Source of the DNA: Isosphaera pallida ATCC 43644
GTDB taxonomy: Bacteria > Planctomycetota > Planctomycetia > Isosphaerales > Isosphaeraceae
Reading direction: 5' to 3'
Length of the DNA stretch: 64,000 nt
Assembly: GCF_000186345.1 (NCBI RefSeq)
Contig: NC_014962.1
Location: 682,001 to 746,000 of the forward strand
The position numbers and the translations under genes are program-made. Numbering within the stretch: the stretch's first letter is position 1; every line of letters begins with the position of its first letter. Positions 45,006-53,661 of this stretch are shown here, in pieces. The notes under the pieces were generated by a model, which saw only the letters and a list, made by a program, of their open reading frames with translations, did no database searches and was not told the origin of the DNA.

Positions 45006-45551
45006 ATGGGACGCCCGGCGTCGGAGGTGACGGAGCGGGAGTGGCAGGTGATGCAGGCGGCCTGGCGGCTGGGTCGGTTCGACCTGGCGGCGATGCGGGC
45101 CGAGTTGGCCGCTTCTGGGTTGCCGCTGGCCTCCACCACGGTGGCCACGCTGTTGCGGATTTTGCTCGATAAGGGGTTGCTTGGGGTGGTCGATCCCCGC
45201 CGTCCCCAACAGTACGAGCCGATCCGTCGCCGCGACGAGTTAGCCCGACGGATGCTCAACCAGTTCGTCGATCGTGTTTTTGAAGGCTCACAAATAGACG
45301 CGATCATGAGTTTGGTCAGCTCCGAGCGCCTTTCCAGCCGCGCCCGCGCCCTGTTGTGGGCGTTGCGGGAGGAACTGGGCGATCAAGCTGATTGGGCACG
45401 AGCAGGGGGTTGCTTATCCCGTTCGGCTTGGTCATCGCAAGTGGGGGGGTGGGGGACCCTCAGCGAGGGGATCACCCATGACCAGCCTGAAGGGGGAGAT
45501 CGCGCTGGTGGTCGAGAGCGCCCCGGCCGCGGTCGTACTGGCGTTAGATAG
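45006..45551 (+). CDS. BlaI/MecI-family winged-helix repressor
   Basis: 181 residues; ATG at 45006 follows GGAGG. Residues 1-125 match the family: TEREWQVMQAAWRLG, the recognition segment LASTTVATLLRILLDKGLLG, and the dimerisation helix RRMLNQFVDRVFEG. Classical members bind as dimers and are inactivated by a membrane M56 protease encoded next door. No M56 gene follows. Beyond ALREELGDQ the tail (about 50 residues) is Gly/Arg-rich and unlike the family, and a G-rich run at 45442-45455 may mark a frameshift into lost downstream sequence. Another frame there encodes 39 residues starting MTSLKGEIALVVES (45478-45597). Confidence 0.82.
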   Translation: MGRPASEVTEREWQVMQAAWRLGRFDLAAMRAELAASGLPLASTTVATLLRILLDKGLLGVVDPRRPQQYEPIRRRDELARRMLNQFVDRVFEGSQIDAIMSLVSSERLSSRARALLWALREELGDQADWARAGGCLSRSAWSSQVGGWGTLSEGITHDQPEGGDRAGGRERPGRGRTGVR

Positions 45552-45806
45552 GGCGACCCCAAGATGTCAACCGCAACTTGGACGGGTTATTGATTGAAGG
45601 TGTTGGCACAAGCTTCGCCCAAGTTCGCCCAAGGAGGTGCGTTTCTGACGTGTCCAATGACCCAAAAAAAGGGAAAAAGAAAAGGGCTGATCCGGTCCAC
45701 CAGTTGAACTCGACCCGCCAAAACGGCCAACCATGATGGAGCTGGAGTAGGTGCCGTGCGCTGTGCGCTGAGGGATGGGCGGAGAAGATGGACAACGGTA
45801 CGGCAA

Positions 45807-45893
45807 CGGAGGGGGTGGGATTCGAACCCACGGAACCCTTGCGGGTTCAACGGTTTTCAAGACCGTCCCAATCGACCACTCTGGCACCCCTCC
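45807..45893 (-). tRNA. tRNA-Ser (anticodon UGA)
   Basis: Read on the minus strand, the acceptor stem GGAGGGG pairs with CCCCTCC. The anticodon stem ACGGT/ACCGT encloses the loop CTTGAAA, giving anticodon TGA. The T-arm GGGTTCGAATCCC is canonical. The long variable arm (AACCCGCAAGGGTT) is the hallmark of a class II serine tRNA. CCA is not encoded. Downstream on the same strand (about 45658-45690) are several T-runs that could help end the transcript. Confidence 0.95.
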
Positions 45894-45953
45894 GGGAAAG
45901 TCGGCGTTGGTTTGGAAGGTGAGGAAAAGTGACGCGGTTTGACGCGGAGCGGT

Positions 45954-46352
45954 TCAGGATTGCATCGCTTCGGTAATGACATCTTCGGCGACGTAGATTG
46001 GCACATCGGCGGTGACGGCCACGGCGAGGGCGTCGCTGGGGCGGGAGTCGATCTGAATGAGTTCGCCCTCGAAGCGGACGCGGAGCTTGGCGTAGTAGGT
46101 GTGGTCGCGCAACTCGGTGATGAAGACATCCTGGAGTTCGCCCCCTAGCGCCTCGATGGTGTTGACCAGCAGGTCGTGGGTGAGAGGGCGTTGGGCGACG
46201 ATACCTCGAACCCGGCGTTCGATGCTGTTGGCCTCGAACAAACCTATGACAATGGGAAATTGACGCGGACCGTCCACCTCGCGGAGAAAGATGATCTGTT
46301 CCTGGCCGTTTTCATTGATGACGATCCGCGAGAGTTCCATCTGGACGGCCAC
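45954..46352 (-). CDS. Bifunctional-nuclease-domain protein (DUF151/BFN)
   Basis: 132 residues from a GTG at 46352 (V-A-V-Q-MELSRIVI), the length and start expected for the family; the frame is open to 46559 but those residues look unrelated. Family motifs are FPIVIGLFEANSIERR, RPLTHDLLVNTIEALGG and SRPSDALAVAVTADVPIYV. Homologues show DNase and RNase activity in plants and stand alone or fused to UVR domains in bacteria; the physiological role is unsure. Located beside tRNA-Ser on the same strand. Confidence 0.85.
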   Translation of the reverse strand: MAVQMELSRIVINENGQEQIIFLREVDGPRQFPIVIGLFEANSIERRVRGIVAQRPLTHDLLVNTIEALGGELQDVFITELRDHTYYAKLRVRFEGELIQIDSRPSDALAVAVTADVPIYVAEDVITEAMQS

Positions 46353-46659
46353 GGTGTAGCGTCCTCGACAACACGACGACCCGCGGACGCGGGCGAAGAA
46401 GAGGTTAATCGAAGTCGGTTCACTCGAGCGCGGCCGCGTCGAAGGATGGATTCGGGAGGCCGCTTCTTGGTGGTGGGCGATCCATGAATCGAGCGACACG
46501 CGACGAGCGCCGTTATTCCCGCTGCTGCCCATGATAGGGACCCCTTGCGTGGTCGTCAACTCGCCAGACCAAGCGTTGTGGTCGCGGCGCTCCGCGGTGG
46601 GGAGGGTAGGAAGCGGGGAGCGGTCGAGTTGATGCCCGAGCGAGGTGATTGGGGGTGGG
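46353..46659. other. 307-base stretch between the GH3 gene and the BFN gene
   Basis: No convincing gene if the BFN gene starts at 46352. The BFN frame continues upstream to 46559, so a longer protein is possible. The rest is GC-rich sequence with short inverted repeats only; no clear promoter was found. Confidence 0.4.
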
Positions 46660-48414
46660 TCAAAAGGGGGTGATGGTCGTCGAGGGGGAGGAGGCCGACG
46701 AGGGGGGGCGGATGACGCGGAAGCTGCTGAAGAGGTCGAGGTCGGGTAACAAGCAGGGTTTTTTGTATTGTTCTAGCGTGCCGCCGCGTTCCAGGCGGCG
46801 GCGTTGCAGCGCCGTCCAGGATCCGGAGGCGATGAGTTCGATCTTGAGCGGAGCCAGGCGTCGGGTATCCAGACGGTTAGCGTACTCCTCGTTGAGGTGG
46901 CGCAGCTTGTGATCGATCGCTCGGGCCAAGCGGTCCAAGTATTCAGAGTCAGCCCCGGCGAGGTCGTCGGCTTCGATGAGCAGACGGTAGCCCGGCGGGT
47001 CACCCCAAACCGGCAGCACTAGGTAGGTCATCCAGCGGGCGTTGAACTCCCGGCGGGTTTGATCCACCGCCGCGACCACTTGGAACTCCGAGAGTTTTTC
47101 GCCGGTGAGGCTGGAGACGTGCGCGCCTTTGTTGAGGAACTCCAGCAGTGGGGCTTTGCCCACAAAGCCGACGCAGCGAACGACATCCTGGATGTGGTAG
47201 CGACGCAGGCCGCCGGCGGTGGTCATGAGGAGAAAGTAGCGTCGGCCTTCAACGAGTTCGTGGGCTTCCAGGGTGTCGGCTTGGGCGAGGTCGTGGACCG
47301 TGCCGGCTCGTTCGACGGTCTCTTCGGGGAGGAACTCGAAGTGGTGATGGATGAAGTCCAGAATGCCCGCGGCGGTGTGGTCCTCGATCGGGATGGTCAT
47401 GCGTCCTTCGGAGGCGATGAGGCCGACGTCGCGCACTGGCTTGGGACCAAACCAGTCGGGGTAGTCGCGGAGATATGCTCCCATGGTCCCGCCGGTCCAG
47501 TTGGCCAGGAACTGGAGGTGGGGCCAGTAGTCGATGGGCCGCAGTCGTCCGTGGCGTTCCAGCAGGGATTCGAGGCGGCGCACCAAGCCGCGGTGTTTGC
47601 GGCTTAGGCTCCAGGACAAAGCGCGTTGAGTTTCGGGCGGGATCGCTTCGCGGAACCGGGGGGCGACGGTGCCGTCGTAGAGGTCGCGCAACAGGGTGGC
47701 GGCGTCGCGTTCAGCGAGCTTGACGATGCCCAGAACCGTGGCGGGGTTGGCGGCAATGATCGTGCCCAAATCGCGGGGCAGAGCGGACCGGAGCGCCAGG
47801 TAATACTTGGTGTCTACATCCTTGACCCGTCCCACTGATGGGTGCAGGCAGTAGGCCAAGCGAACCAGTGGGCTTTGCATCCGAGCCGTCAGTCCGGTGA
47901 TCGCGCCGCAGGGCAGTCCGGACGGCGTGAACGACTCCCGCCAGTCGCCGGCGATTTGAAGGATGGGTTTGAGACCCTGGCTGAGCATGTCGGGGTGAGC
48001 ATCAAATGCCTGGATGCCCCAGATTTTCCAGCCAGCGCGGTAGGCGTCGAGCGACTCGCGGGTGACCGGGATCGTCTTGGGAATCGCGGTGGTGCCGGAG
48101 GTTTTGGCGAACATGAGGACTTCGACGCCGGGACCAAACAACGCTGTAAGATCCCCTTGGCGGACGCGGGCGAAGTCCGGCTCGTGACCGTCGTAGTCGC
48201 GGATCGGCACCCGACGGCGGTAGGTTTCCAGGTCGCGGGCGGTGGTCAGACCGTGGCGACGGGCGAAGTCGGAGGCAGCGTCGCGTTCCAGAAGACGGGC
48301 GAGAACCCGGCGTTGCACCTGGTCGGCTCGCTTGGTGTCGTCGAGGAAGCGACGGGCCAACGCGCGGGCGTGTCGCGTGGAAGGATAACCGATAAGGCGG
48401 CGAAGCAAGCCCAT
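46660..48414 (-). CDS. GH3-family acyl-adenylating enzyme
   Basis: 584 residues. GH3 enzymes belong to the adenylate-forming superfamily: they activate a carboxylate with ATP and transfer the acyl group, usually to an amino acid. Visible are the ATP loop FAKTSGTTAIPKTIPVT, IASEGRMTIPIED, and the hinge-region motif YHIQDVVRCVGF, with TGEKLSEFQV near the C-terminal domain. Bacterial members are little studied. It sits at the end of the acyl-chain gene cluster, so a plausible job is activating or conjugating that product, but it has its own promoter-like sequence 130 bases upstream. Confidence 0.85.
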   Translation of the reverse strand: MGLLRRLIGYPSTRHARALARRFLDDTKRADQVQRRVLARLLERDAASDFARRHGLTTARDLETYRRRVPIRDYDGHEPDFARVRQGDLTALFGPGVEVLMFAKTSGTTAIPKTIPVTRESLDAYRAGWKIWGIQAFDAHPDMLSQGLKPILQIAGDWRESFTPSGLPCGAITGLTARMQSPLVRLAYCLHPSVGRVKDVDTKYYLALRSALPRDLGTIIAANPATVLGIVKLAERDAATLLRDLYDGTVAPRFREAIPPETQRALSWSLSRKHRGLVRRLESLLERHGRLRPIDYWPHLQFLANWTGGTMGAYLRDYPDWFGPKPVRDVGLIASEGRMTIPIEDHTAAGILDFIHHHFEFLPEETVERAGTVHDLAQADTLEAHELVEGRRYFLLMTTAGGLRRYHIQDVVRCVGFVGKAPLLEFLNKGAHVSSLTGEKLSEFQVVAAVDQTRREFNARWMTYLVLPVWGDPPGYRLLIEADDLAGADSEYLDRLARAIDHKLRHLNEEYANRLDTRRLAPLKIELIASGSWTALQRRRLERGGTLEQYKKPCLLPDLDLFSSFRVIRPPSSASSPSTTITPF

Positions 48415-48459
48415 AACGGCGGATCCTCATGATCGGCGTGGCGTTGGCGCGAGGCGTCG

Positions 48460-48495
48460 AACCGACGTTGTTTCATCAGACCCGAACGTCCGGTT
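48460..48495 (-). terminator. 10-bp stem with one bulge between hydrolase and GH3 genes
   Basis: AACCGACGTT (48460-48469) pairs with AACGTCCGGTT (48485-48495) with one bulged base. It is 77 bases after the hydrolase stop and 46 before the GH3 start on the minus strand. It could end the upstream transcript or be a leader structure for GH3. Confidence 0.35.
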
Positions 48496-48544
48496 GATTC
48501 CCTCGGGTTGAATATGTTTCATCGGGCTGTCATATCAAATCAAG

Positions 48545-48575
48545 ATTATAAATAAGAAGTCAAGATGACATTCAA
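48545..48575 (-). promoter_or_regulatory. Candidate promoter of the GH3 gene
   Basis: On the minus strand TTGAAT (48575-48570), a 19-base spacer and a perfect TATAAT (48550-48545) stand in the most AT-rich stretch of this region. The -35 box overlaps the hydrolase stop codon. Spacing is 1-2 bases longer than ideal. Confidence 0.4.
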
Positions 48576-49879
48576 CCGGTCAGGATCGGGTTGGAATCGG
48601 GTTGAAGCGTGGTGGGTGAGTGAGGCTCTACCGGATCGACAACCTGGCGAGTTGGGTTGGAGGATGTGACGGCGAATGGATCGTGGTTGGGATTCAGCGC
48701 GGTTTTGGGGGTGACGAGGGGAACGGCGACCTGGGGATGCGAGGACGGCGTGGGTGAATCGGCGAGCCGGGCGGGCTGATGAGGGTCGTGCGGGCGATCG
48801 TCGGGCAGACGGGGTGCAAAGCGTTCTAGGAACGTCTCGATGATGGCGCGGTAGCCCTGAGGATCGACGTCGTAGGCCTTGTTGTGACGGGCGCGGGGGA
48901 CCACATGAAGAAGGCGTGGCGGGGAGGCGTAAGCGGCCAACGCCCGCGCCACTTCAACGGGGACGTATTGATCCTTCTGACCGTGGATTGCCAACCAGGG
49001 ACGAGGCGACATCCGCGCTGCGGCCCGTCCCACGTTGACGTAGCGGCAACCCAACCGCCTTGAGGTAGACCAGCGGGCCAGTCGGCAGAGCAGGTGGTTG
49101 AACCAGTCCGGGACCCAGGGCAAGATCCCCCGAAATCTGACGAAAGTGTTGGCCCACTTCTTGAGATAGACCAGCATAGTTTCCTTGACAGGGAAAGCGC
49201 CATCGGTGACGACTCCCCAGACCCTCTTGGTTTTGGCGGCGGCTCCCAACGCGGCTCCACCGCCTCGGCTGATTCCGAAGAGTAGATAGCCGGCGGGGTC
49301 GGCGTCGGGTCGCGAATCGAGATAGGCCACGGCCGCCAGCACGTCGGCGACCTCGTGACGGGTTACCCACTGCAGCGGGTGATAGGACGGGTCGGATTGA
49401 CTCTCGCCCTGGTTACGGAAATCGAAGCAAAACAGGTCGAATCCCAGGTCGCGCAACCAATCAATGTAATGGAGGGCCCCCCAACGATTACCGAGATATT
49501 CCGGGCAAACCACGGCGACTCCCACCCGTCGGCTCCCGCGACGACGCGGCAAATAGGTGCCGGTCAGTTGGATTCCCCCCGTGGTGGGGAAGGTGACGGT
49601 CTGACCCTCGCGTCGAGTTGGCTCGATCCGGGGACGAAACTGGGGACTGAACTCAAAGATCCGCGCGATCACCGGAACGTATCGCGTCACGCAATGGATC
49701 GTAAAGGCGATCAGTAGCAGGATCAGCAGAACTACGACGGGGATCACCCACCACAACAGCGACGCGGAGGACACCTCGGCGCTCCGGAGGACAGCGAAAG
49801 GGGAAAGGAGGACGAAAAAGCCAAGACCGATCCATGCAAGGCGATGCAAACGATTCGGAGTGAATGCAGGGTAACCCAA
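48572..49879 (-). CDS. Membrane-anchored alpha/beta hydrolase
   Basis: 435 residues. Two hydrophobic helices at about 10-30 and 40-65 anchor it. The hydrolase domain has the oxyanion segment PEYLGNRWGALHYIDW, nucleophile elbow GISRGG (Ser), acid in HGQKDQYVP and His in RARHNKAYDV, a complete Ser-Asp-His set. The last 70 residues are Pro/Thr/Asn-rich and probably disordered. It follows the Cys-bearing ketosynthase gene by 41 bases, the tightest spacing in the cluster, so it may release or transfer the acyl chain at the membrane. Similar folds also act as lipases and peptidases. Confidence 0.82.
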   Translation of the reverse strand: MGYPAFTPNRLHRLAWIGLGFFVLLSPFAVLRSAEVSSASLLWWVIPVVVLLILLLIAFTIHCVTRYVPVIARIFEFSPQFRPRIEPTRREGQTVTFPTTGGIQLTGTYLPRRRGSRRVGVAVVCPEYLGNRWGALHYIDWLRDLGFDLFCFDFRNQGESQSDPSYHPLQWVTRHEVADVLAAVAYLDSRPDADPAGYLLFGISRGGGAALGAAAKTKRVWGVVTDGAFPVKETMLVYLKKWANTFVRFRGILPWVPDWFNHLLCRLARWSTSRRLGCRYVNVGRAAARMSPRPWLAIHGQKDQYVPVEVARALAAYASPPRLLHVVPRARHNKAYDVDPQGYRAIIETFLERFAPRLPDDRPHDPHQPARLADSPTPSSHPQVAVPLVTPKTALNPNHDPFAVTSSNPTRQVVDPVEPHSPTTLQPDSNPILTG

Positions 49880-49920
49880 TCTGCCTCTCTTGGGTCAAGG
49901 AGCGCGTGGGGTCGGTCGGG

Positions 49921-51210
49921 TCAGCCGTCGAATCGTTTGAGAATCAGGGCGATATTTTGACCGCCGAAGCCAAAGCTGTTGGACAGCGCGTAGCCAACGG
50001 CATGGGGTCGGGCCTGGTTGGGAACATAATCAAGGTCGCAATCATGGTCGGGGTTGTCAAGGTTGATCGTGGGCGGTAATACCGACTCCCGGATCGCCAG
50101 CAGGCAGACAATCGCCTCCACCGAGCCGGCCGCGGCGATCAGGTGGCCCATCATGCTCTTGGTGCTGGAGACTGGGATGCGGTAGGCGGCCTCCCCCAGC
50201 GCCTTTTTGATCGCTAGGGTTTCAATGGAGTCGTTGACTTGAGTGGAGGTGCCGTGGGCGTTGATGTAGTTGAGTTGATCGGGGGTGATTCGGGCGTCCG
50301 CCAGCGCCTGCTTCATGGCGGCGATCGCGCCTCGGCCCTCGTCGTGGCTGTCGGTGATGCGGAAGGCGTCGGCGGTGGTGCCGTAGCCGACGACCTCACC
50401 GTGGATGGTCGCGCCCCGGCGACGGGCGTGTTCCAGTTCCTCCAGCACGAGCATTCCGGCTCCCTCGCCTAAAACGAAGCCGTCGCGGTCGCGGTCGAAC
50501 GGCCGCGAGGCGCGTGGGGGGTCGTCGTTGCGGGTCGAAAGCGCGGTCAACAGGTTGAAGCCAGTGACGCCCAGGGGGTGAATCATGCTGTGGGTCCCGC
50601 CCGAGAGGATCACGTCGGCCTCGCCACGACGAATTGCCTCGGTCGCCTCGCCGATCGCCTGGGAACTGGCCGCGCAGGCGGTCAGACAGGTGACGTTGAG
50701 TCCCTCGGCCCCGAAGCGGGCCGCGACGTGGGCCGAGGGGGTGCCGGGTTCCTGCTCGGCCTCGTGAAGCGGGTTGAGGATCGTCGGGGCCAAGCGGGTG
50801 AACCGCGCGGTGTCCACCTTGCCCTCGGTGTTGGCCGTCTCGAAGACCGCGCGGACGAACCGGGGAAAATCATGCTGACCTTCACCCGCTCCTAGGTAGA
50901 CCCCAAACCGTCCCCGGTCCAACCCGCTGGCAGTTTCCAGTCCGGCGTCCTCGACCGCCTGTTTGGCCGCGGCCAGGGCGAACCGGGTGTTGCGGCTGTA
51001 GTTGTCCCAACGAGCTGCGTCTTCCAGATGATCCGCCAGCTGGAAGTCCGTCACCTCAGCAGCAAAGGTGGTGGGGAAGGTCCGGGCGTCGAACAGGGTG
51101 ATCGGGCCGACGCCGCTGCGACCTTCCAGCAACGCCTTCCAAGTCGAGGCACAGTCTCGACCTACCGGCGTGACCATGCCCATTCCGGTGACCACCACGC
51201 GGCGACGCAT
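49921..51210 (-). CDS. Beta-ketoacyl-ACP synthase, catalytic (KS-alpha, FabF-like)
   Basis: 429 residues from the ATG at 51210, with AAGGAG upstream. FabF-type condensing enzyme: it joins malonyl-ACP to an acyl chain. Active-site Cys179 is in CLTACAASSQAIG, and the two catalytic histidines are in NAHGTSTQVND and KSMMGHLIAAAG. The end SFGFGGQNIALILKRF is standard. An insertion at about residues 120-155 lengthens the dimer-interface or pocket loop. Upstream by 166 bases is a paralogue without the Cys, so a KS-alpha/KS-beta heterodimer is likely. Confidence 0.92.
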   Translation of the reverse strand: MRRRVVVTGMGMVTPVGRDCASTWKALLEGRSGVGPITLFDARTFPTTFAAEVTDFQLADHLEDAARWDNYSRNTRFALAAAKQAVEDAGLETASGLDRGRFGVYLGAGEGQHDFPRFVRAVFETANTEGKVDTARFTRLAPTILNPLHEAEQEPGTPSAHVAARFGAEGLNVTCLTACAASSQAIGEATEAIRRGEADVILSGGTHSMIHPLGVTGFNLLTALSTRNDDPPRASRPFDRDRDGFVLGEGAGMLVLEELEHARRRGATIHGEVVGYGTTADAFRITDSHDEGRGAIAAMKQALADARITPDQLNYINAHGTSTQVNDSIETLAIKKALGEAAYRIPVSSTKSMMGHLIAAAGSVEAIVCLLAIRESVLPPTINLDNPDHDCDLDYVPNQARPHAVGYALSNSFGFGGQNIALILKRFDG

Positions 51211-51376
51211 GACAATTCTCCTTTTGAGGATGTGACTTGTCTTGTTCCGTCTTGCCGAAGGCGATGCAAGAGCCAAACCAATCCTTGAAGGATGGGATGG
51301 CTTCCTAATTCCAAATTGATGAGCCTACATGCGTCGATCGGTGGGACTCGATGCGATTGCTAGCGACCGCGTTGGT

Positions 51377-52702
51377 TCAGGCTGCCGTGGTTTGGGCTTT
51401 GAGAATCAGCGCCGAAGCTTGACCCAGGCGAGTGAAGCCGACCTTGAGGACGTGGGGCCGATTGGGGGGCAGGGGCCGCGGCGCGCCGACAATCAGGTCA
51501 AGCTGGTCGGTGATTGGTTCGACACAGTTGCGGATCGCCGGGGCGGTTCCTTCAATCAGCGATTGCAATCCAATGATGGTTTCGATCGAACCGGAGGCCG
51601 AGGCCGAGGTGCCCACATGACCCTTGAGTCCGGTCACCGGCACGCGCGCGCCGTCTAGAGCCCGGGTCAAACCGCGGACTTCTGCTTGGTCCCAGGCTGG
51701 CACGCCGGAGCCGTGAGCGATCACCAGACCTAATTGATCCGGTTGGAGTCCCGCGTCGCGCAGCGCCGCGGCGACCGCCACCTCGACCCCTCGCCCCTCG
51801 GTTCCCAGACCGCCTGGTACCGCGTCACATCCCGAGCCGAAGCCGACCACCTCGGCATCGATCCGCGCGCCGCGTTTGAGGGCATGGTCCCGCTCCTCCA
51901 GCACGAGGATGCCCGCGCCTTCGCCGGGCAGCCACCCGCAGGCGGCACGGTCGAACGGGCGGCATCCTTCGGTCGGGTCGCCGGGCCAGGTTGAGAGTTG
52001 GCCAAGCATGGTCATCCGAACCAAGCTCAACGGGTGAATCTTGGAGTCGGCCGCCCCGGAAATCATCACATCGGCCCGGTCGGTAGCGATCAGACGAGCC
52101 GCTTCGCCAATGGCCAGCGCTGCGGCCGCCTCGCCTTGGGTCACGGTGTTGCTGGGTCCCTGGCAATCCATGAAGATCGAGATGTGGCAGGCTAGCATGT
52201 TGGGCAGATAACGCAACAGCCAGATTGGTTGAATCAAAGGGATCGACTGAGTTCCCCAGGCGGCGAAGTCGAACGCGCCGTTGCCGGCGGCGTAGGCGGT
52301 CTGGATCGCAGGGGTCAGTTCATCCAGTTCGGTGGAGATCAGGCCAGCCCCTAGATCGATGCCGAACCGGGTGGGATCCACCCCGCCCTCGGCGAGACCC
52401 GCATCGCTCACCGCTAGCGCTGCGGCGACGACGGCGAGTTGAATGTCGCGGGCCATGTATTTGAGGCTTTTGCCATACGCGCGGGCCAGTTTGGGGGGCA
52501 TCATCGCTTTGCCCGCCTTTTCGGTGAACTCGGCAATCTCGCCGCCGCAGTTCGTAGGCAGACCCTCGACCGCGAAGCTGCGAATCGGCGCGATGCCCGT
52601 GCGTCCTTCCACGAAGGCGTGATGGGCAGCGACCCGATCCCACCCAAACGGGCTGATCAATCCCTGGCCGGTGACGACCACTCGGCGTTCTACGTCGCGC
52701 AT
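51377..52702 (-). CDS. Ketosynthase paralogue lacking the active-site Cys (KS-beta/chain-length-factor-like)
   Basis: 441 residues. It has the thiolase-type condensing-enzyme fold (VVVTGQGLISPFG, CRPFDRAACGWLPGEGAGILVLEE, GSASGSIETIIG-like SASASGSIETIIG), but the nucleophile motif reads TVTQGEAAAALAIG: Glu191 stands where Cys should be. The two His positions survive (IAHGSGVP and LKGHVGTSAS), while the HGTGT signature is altered. In type II polyketide systems such partners (often Gln at this place) set chain length, and Gln versions can decarboxylate malonyl-ACP. Here Glu is unusual. It pairs with the gene at 49921-51210. Confidence 0.85.
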   Translation of the reverse strand: MRDVERRVVVTGQGLISPFGWDRVAAHHAFVEGRTGIAPIRSFAVEGLPTNCGGEIAEFTEKAGKAMMPPKLARAYGKSLKYMARDIQLAVVAAALAVSDAGLAEGGVDPTRFGIDLGAGLISTELDELTPAIQTAYAAGNGAFDFAAWGTQSIPLIQPIWLLRYLPNMLACHISIFMDCQGPSNTVTQGEAAAALAIGEAARLIATDRADVMISGAADSKIHPLSLVRMTMLGQLSTWPGDPTEGCRPFDRAACGWLPGEGAGILVLEERDHALKRGARIDAEVVGFGSGCDAVPGGLGTEGRGVEVAVAAALRDAGLQPDQLGLVIAHGSGVPAWDQAEVRGLTRALDGARVPVTGLKGHVGTSASASGSIETIIGLQSLIEGTAPAIRNCVEPITDQLDLIVGAPRPLPPNRPHVLKVGFTRLGQASALILKAQTTAA

Positions 52703-52712
52703 GGGAGGCGTC

Positions 52713-52763
52713 CGCTCCTCTGGGCGTCTGGGCGTCCTCCGAAAACGAGTTCCCGGAGGAGCG
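52713..52763 (-). promoter_or_regulatory. Alternative hairpins in the KS-beta leader
   Basis: CGCTCCTC (52713-52720) can pair with GAGGAGCG (52756-52763), or TCCTCCG (52735-52741) can pair with CGGAGGA (52754-52760); the two stems exclude each other. On the coding strand the first includes a GAGGAG that is the only Shine-Dalgarno-like sequence (12 bases before the ATG at 52702), so folding could gate translation. Confidence 0.3.
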
Positions 52764-52916
52764 ATCCCTCACTCCAATCCTTTGATCGACTTCTTGAGGA
52801 TCATCGGCCAACTCCGCCGAGATCCTGGAATCGAACCACCCGTCGCGTCATCCGATTGGAGCCGATCTCCTATCAGACCGGGTTGCCAGCCTGATTGGGC
52901 CGCGCGCCTGTTTGGC

Positions 52917-53429
52917 TTAGGGAGCCTGACCCTCCTGATCCGGTCGGCTCGACCGCGCCTCAGCCGCGCGGAGGCTGCGGATCAACGCCCGCATGGGACC
53001 GGCGAAGACGAAGCTCGAGTCGCCCAGGTCGATCGGAGCCTGTTCCGCGGTAAGGAAGGCGAAGACAATTTCCCCTTCGGCCAGGGTTTGGTTCCCCCGC
53101 AACGCCCGCACATCGACCACCGCCGCGCCCTCGGCCCGGATGTCGGCCACATGGGCCTCGTAAGTCAGCGTGTCGCCAGGAACCGCATGACCGAAAAACT
53201 CCATACGCGGCAGCTTGGCCAAAATCACCTTGTCCTGGAAGTCGCGCGATTCTCCCACCAACAAACCAGCGGTTTGGGCCAAACCTTCAATGATCAAACT
53301 GGAGGGAAAAAGAGGATAACTCGGCGTCGGGTCATGCACATGCTCCTCGGCGAAGGTGATGTTCTTAACCGTGCGAGCCATTCGTCCCGACTCGAACGCC
53401 TCAAATCGATCGATCCAGATCCAACGCAT
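52917..53429 (-). CDS. Hot-dog dehydratase paralogue missing the catalytic His (FabZ-like, probably non-catalytic)
   Basis: 170 residues from the ATG at 53429 (MRWIWIDRF), aligning with the sister protein's MRFVLLDQI start; ATG at 53462 would add 11. FabZ/FabA hot-dog fold: VKNITFAEEHVHDPTPSYPL aligns without gaps to the sister's VKNLSLAEEYLADHFPGFPV. At the catalytic His position (34) this protein has Pro, with Thr next to it, while the helix Glu48 (IIEGLAQ) is kept. His30 and His32 lie nearby but are not in register. Probably a structural or binding partner for the active dehydratase at 54276-54773. An Ala/Arg-rich tail follows the fold. Confidence 0.82.
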   Translation of the reverse strand: MRWIWIDRFEAFESGRMARTVKNITFAEEHVHDPTPSYPLFPSSLIIEGLAQTAGLLVGESRDFQDKVILAKLPRMEFFGHAVPGDTLTYEAHVADIRAEGAAVVDVRALRGNQTLAEGEIVFAFLTAEQAPIDLGDSSFVFAGPMRALIRSLRAAEARSSRPDQEGQAP

Positions 53430-53560
53430 CACTGCGGTCCCGCTTTGGAGTTGGGAGTCCATCTAAGCTCGCAGAGGAGCGATTCCGGTTCAAGGCGTTC
53501 AAACCCAACACGACGCGGGTCGGTCGCGTTCACCATCGCGCTCGGTCCCGGAACGGCGGG

Positions 53561-53594
53561 ATTGTGGGACGGTACGGGTTGTCCTGCCCACAAC
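53561..53594 (-). terminator. Hairpins downstream of the acyl carrier protein gene
   Basis: TTGTGGG (53561-53567) pairs with CCCACAA (53586-53592); alternatively GGTTGT (53576-53581) pairs with ACAACC (53589-53594). They lie 68-101 bases after the ACP stop on the minus strand, within a 232-base gap. Confidence 0.35.
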
Positions 53595-53661
53595 CAAGGA
53601 CGCCAACCGCTCACCTTCTCCGCCGCTCCGCTCCAATTCGATTTAGCTTGGCTCGCGTGGT

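Noticed and set aside
44748-45209. Upstream extension of the csb2 frame to 452 residues
   Set aside because: The extra part is Pro/His/Arg-rich, runs antisense into the BlaI gene and has no Cas5-like sequence.
45612-45633. Direct repeat TTCGCCCAAG twice in tandem
   Set aside because: Two 10-base copies only, with no gene or site association; may be chance.
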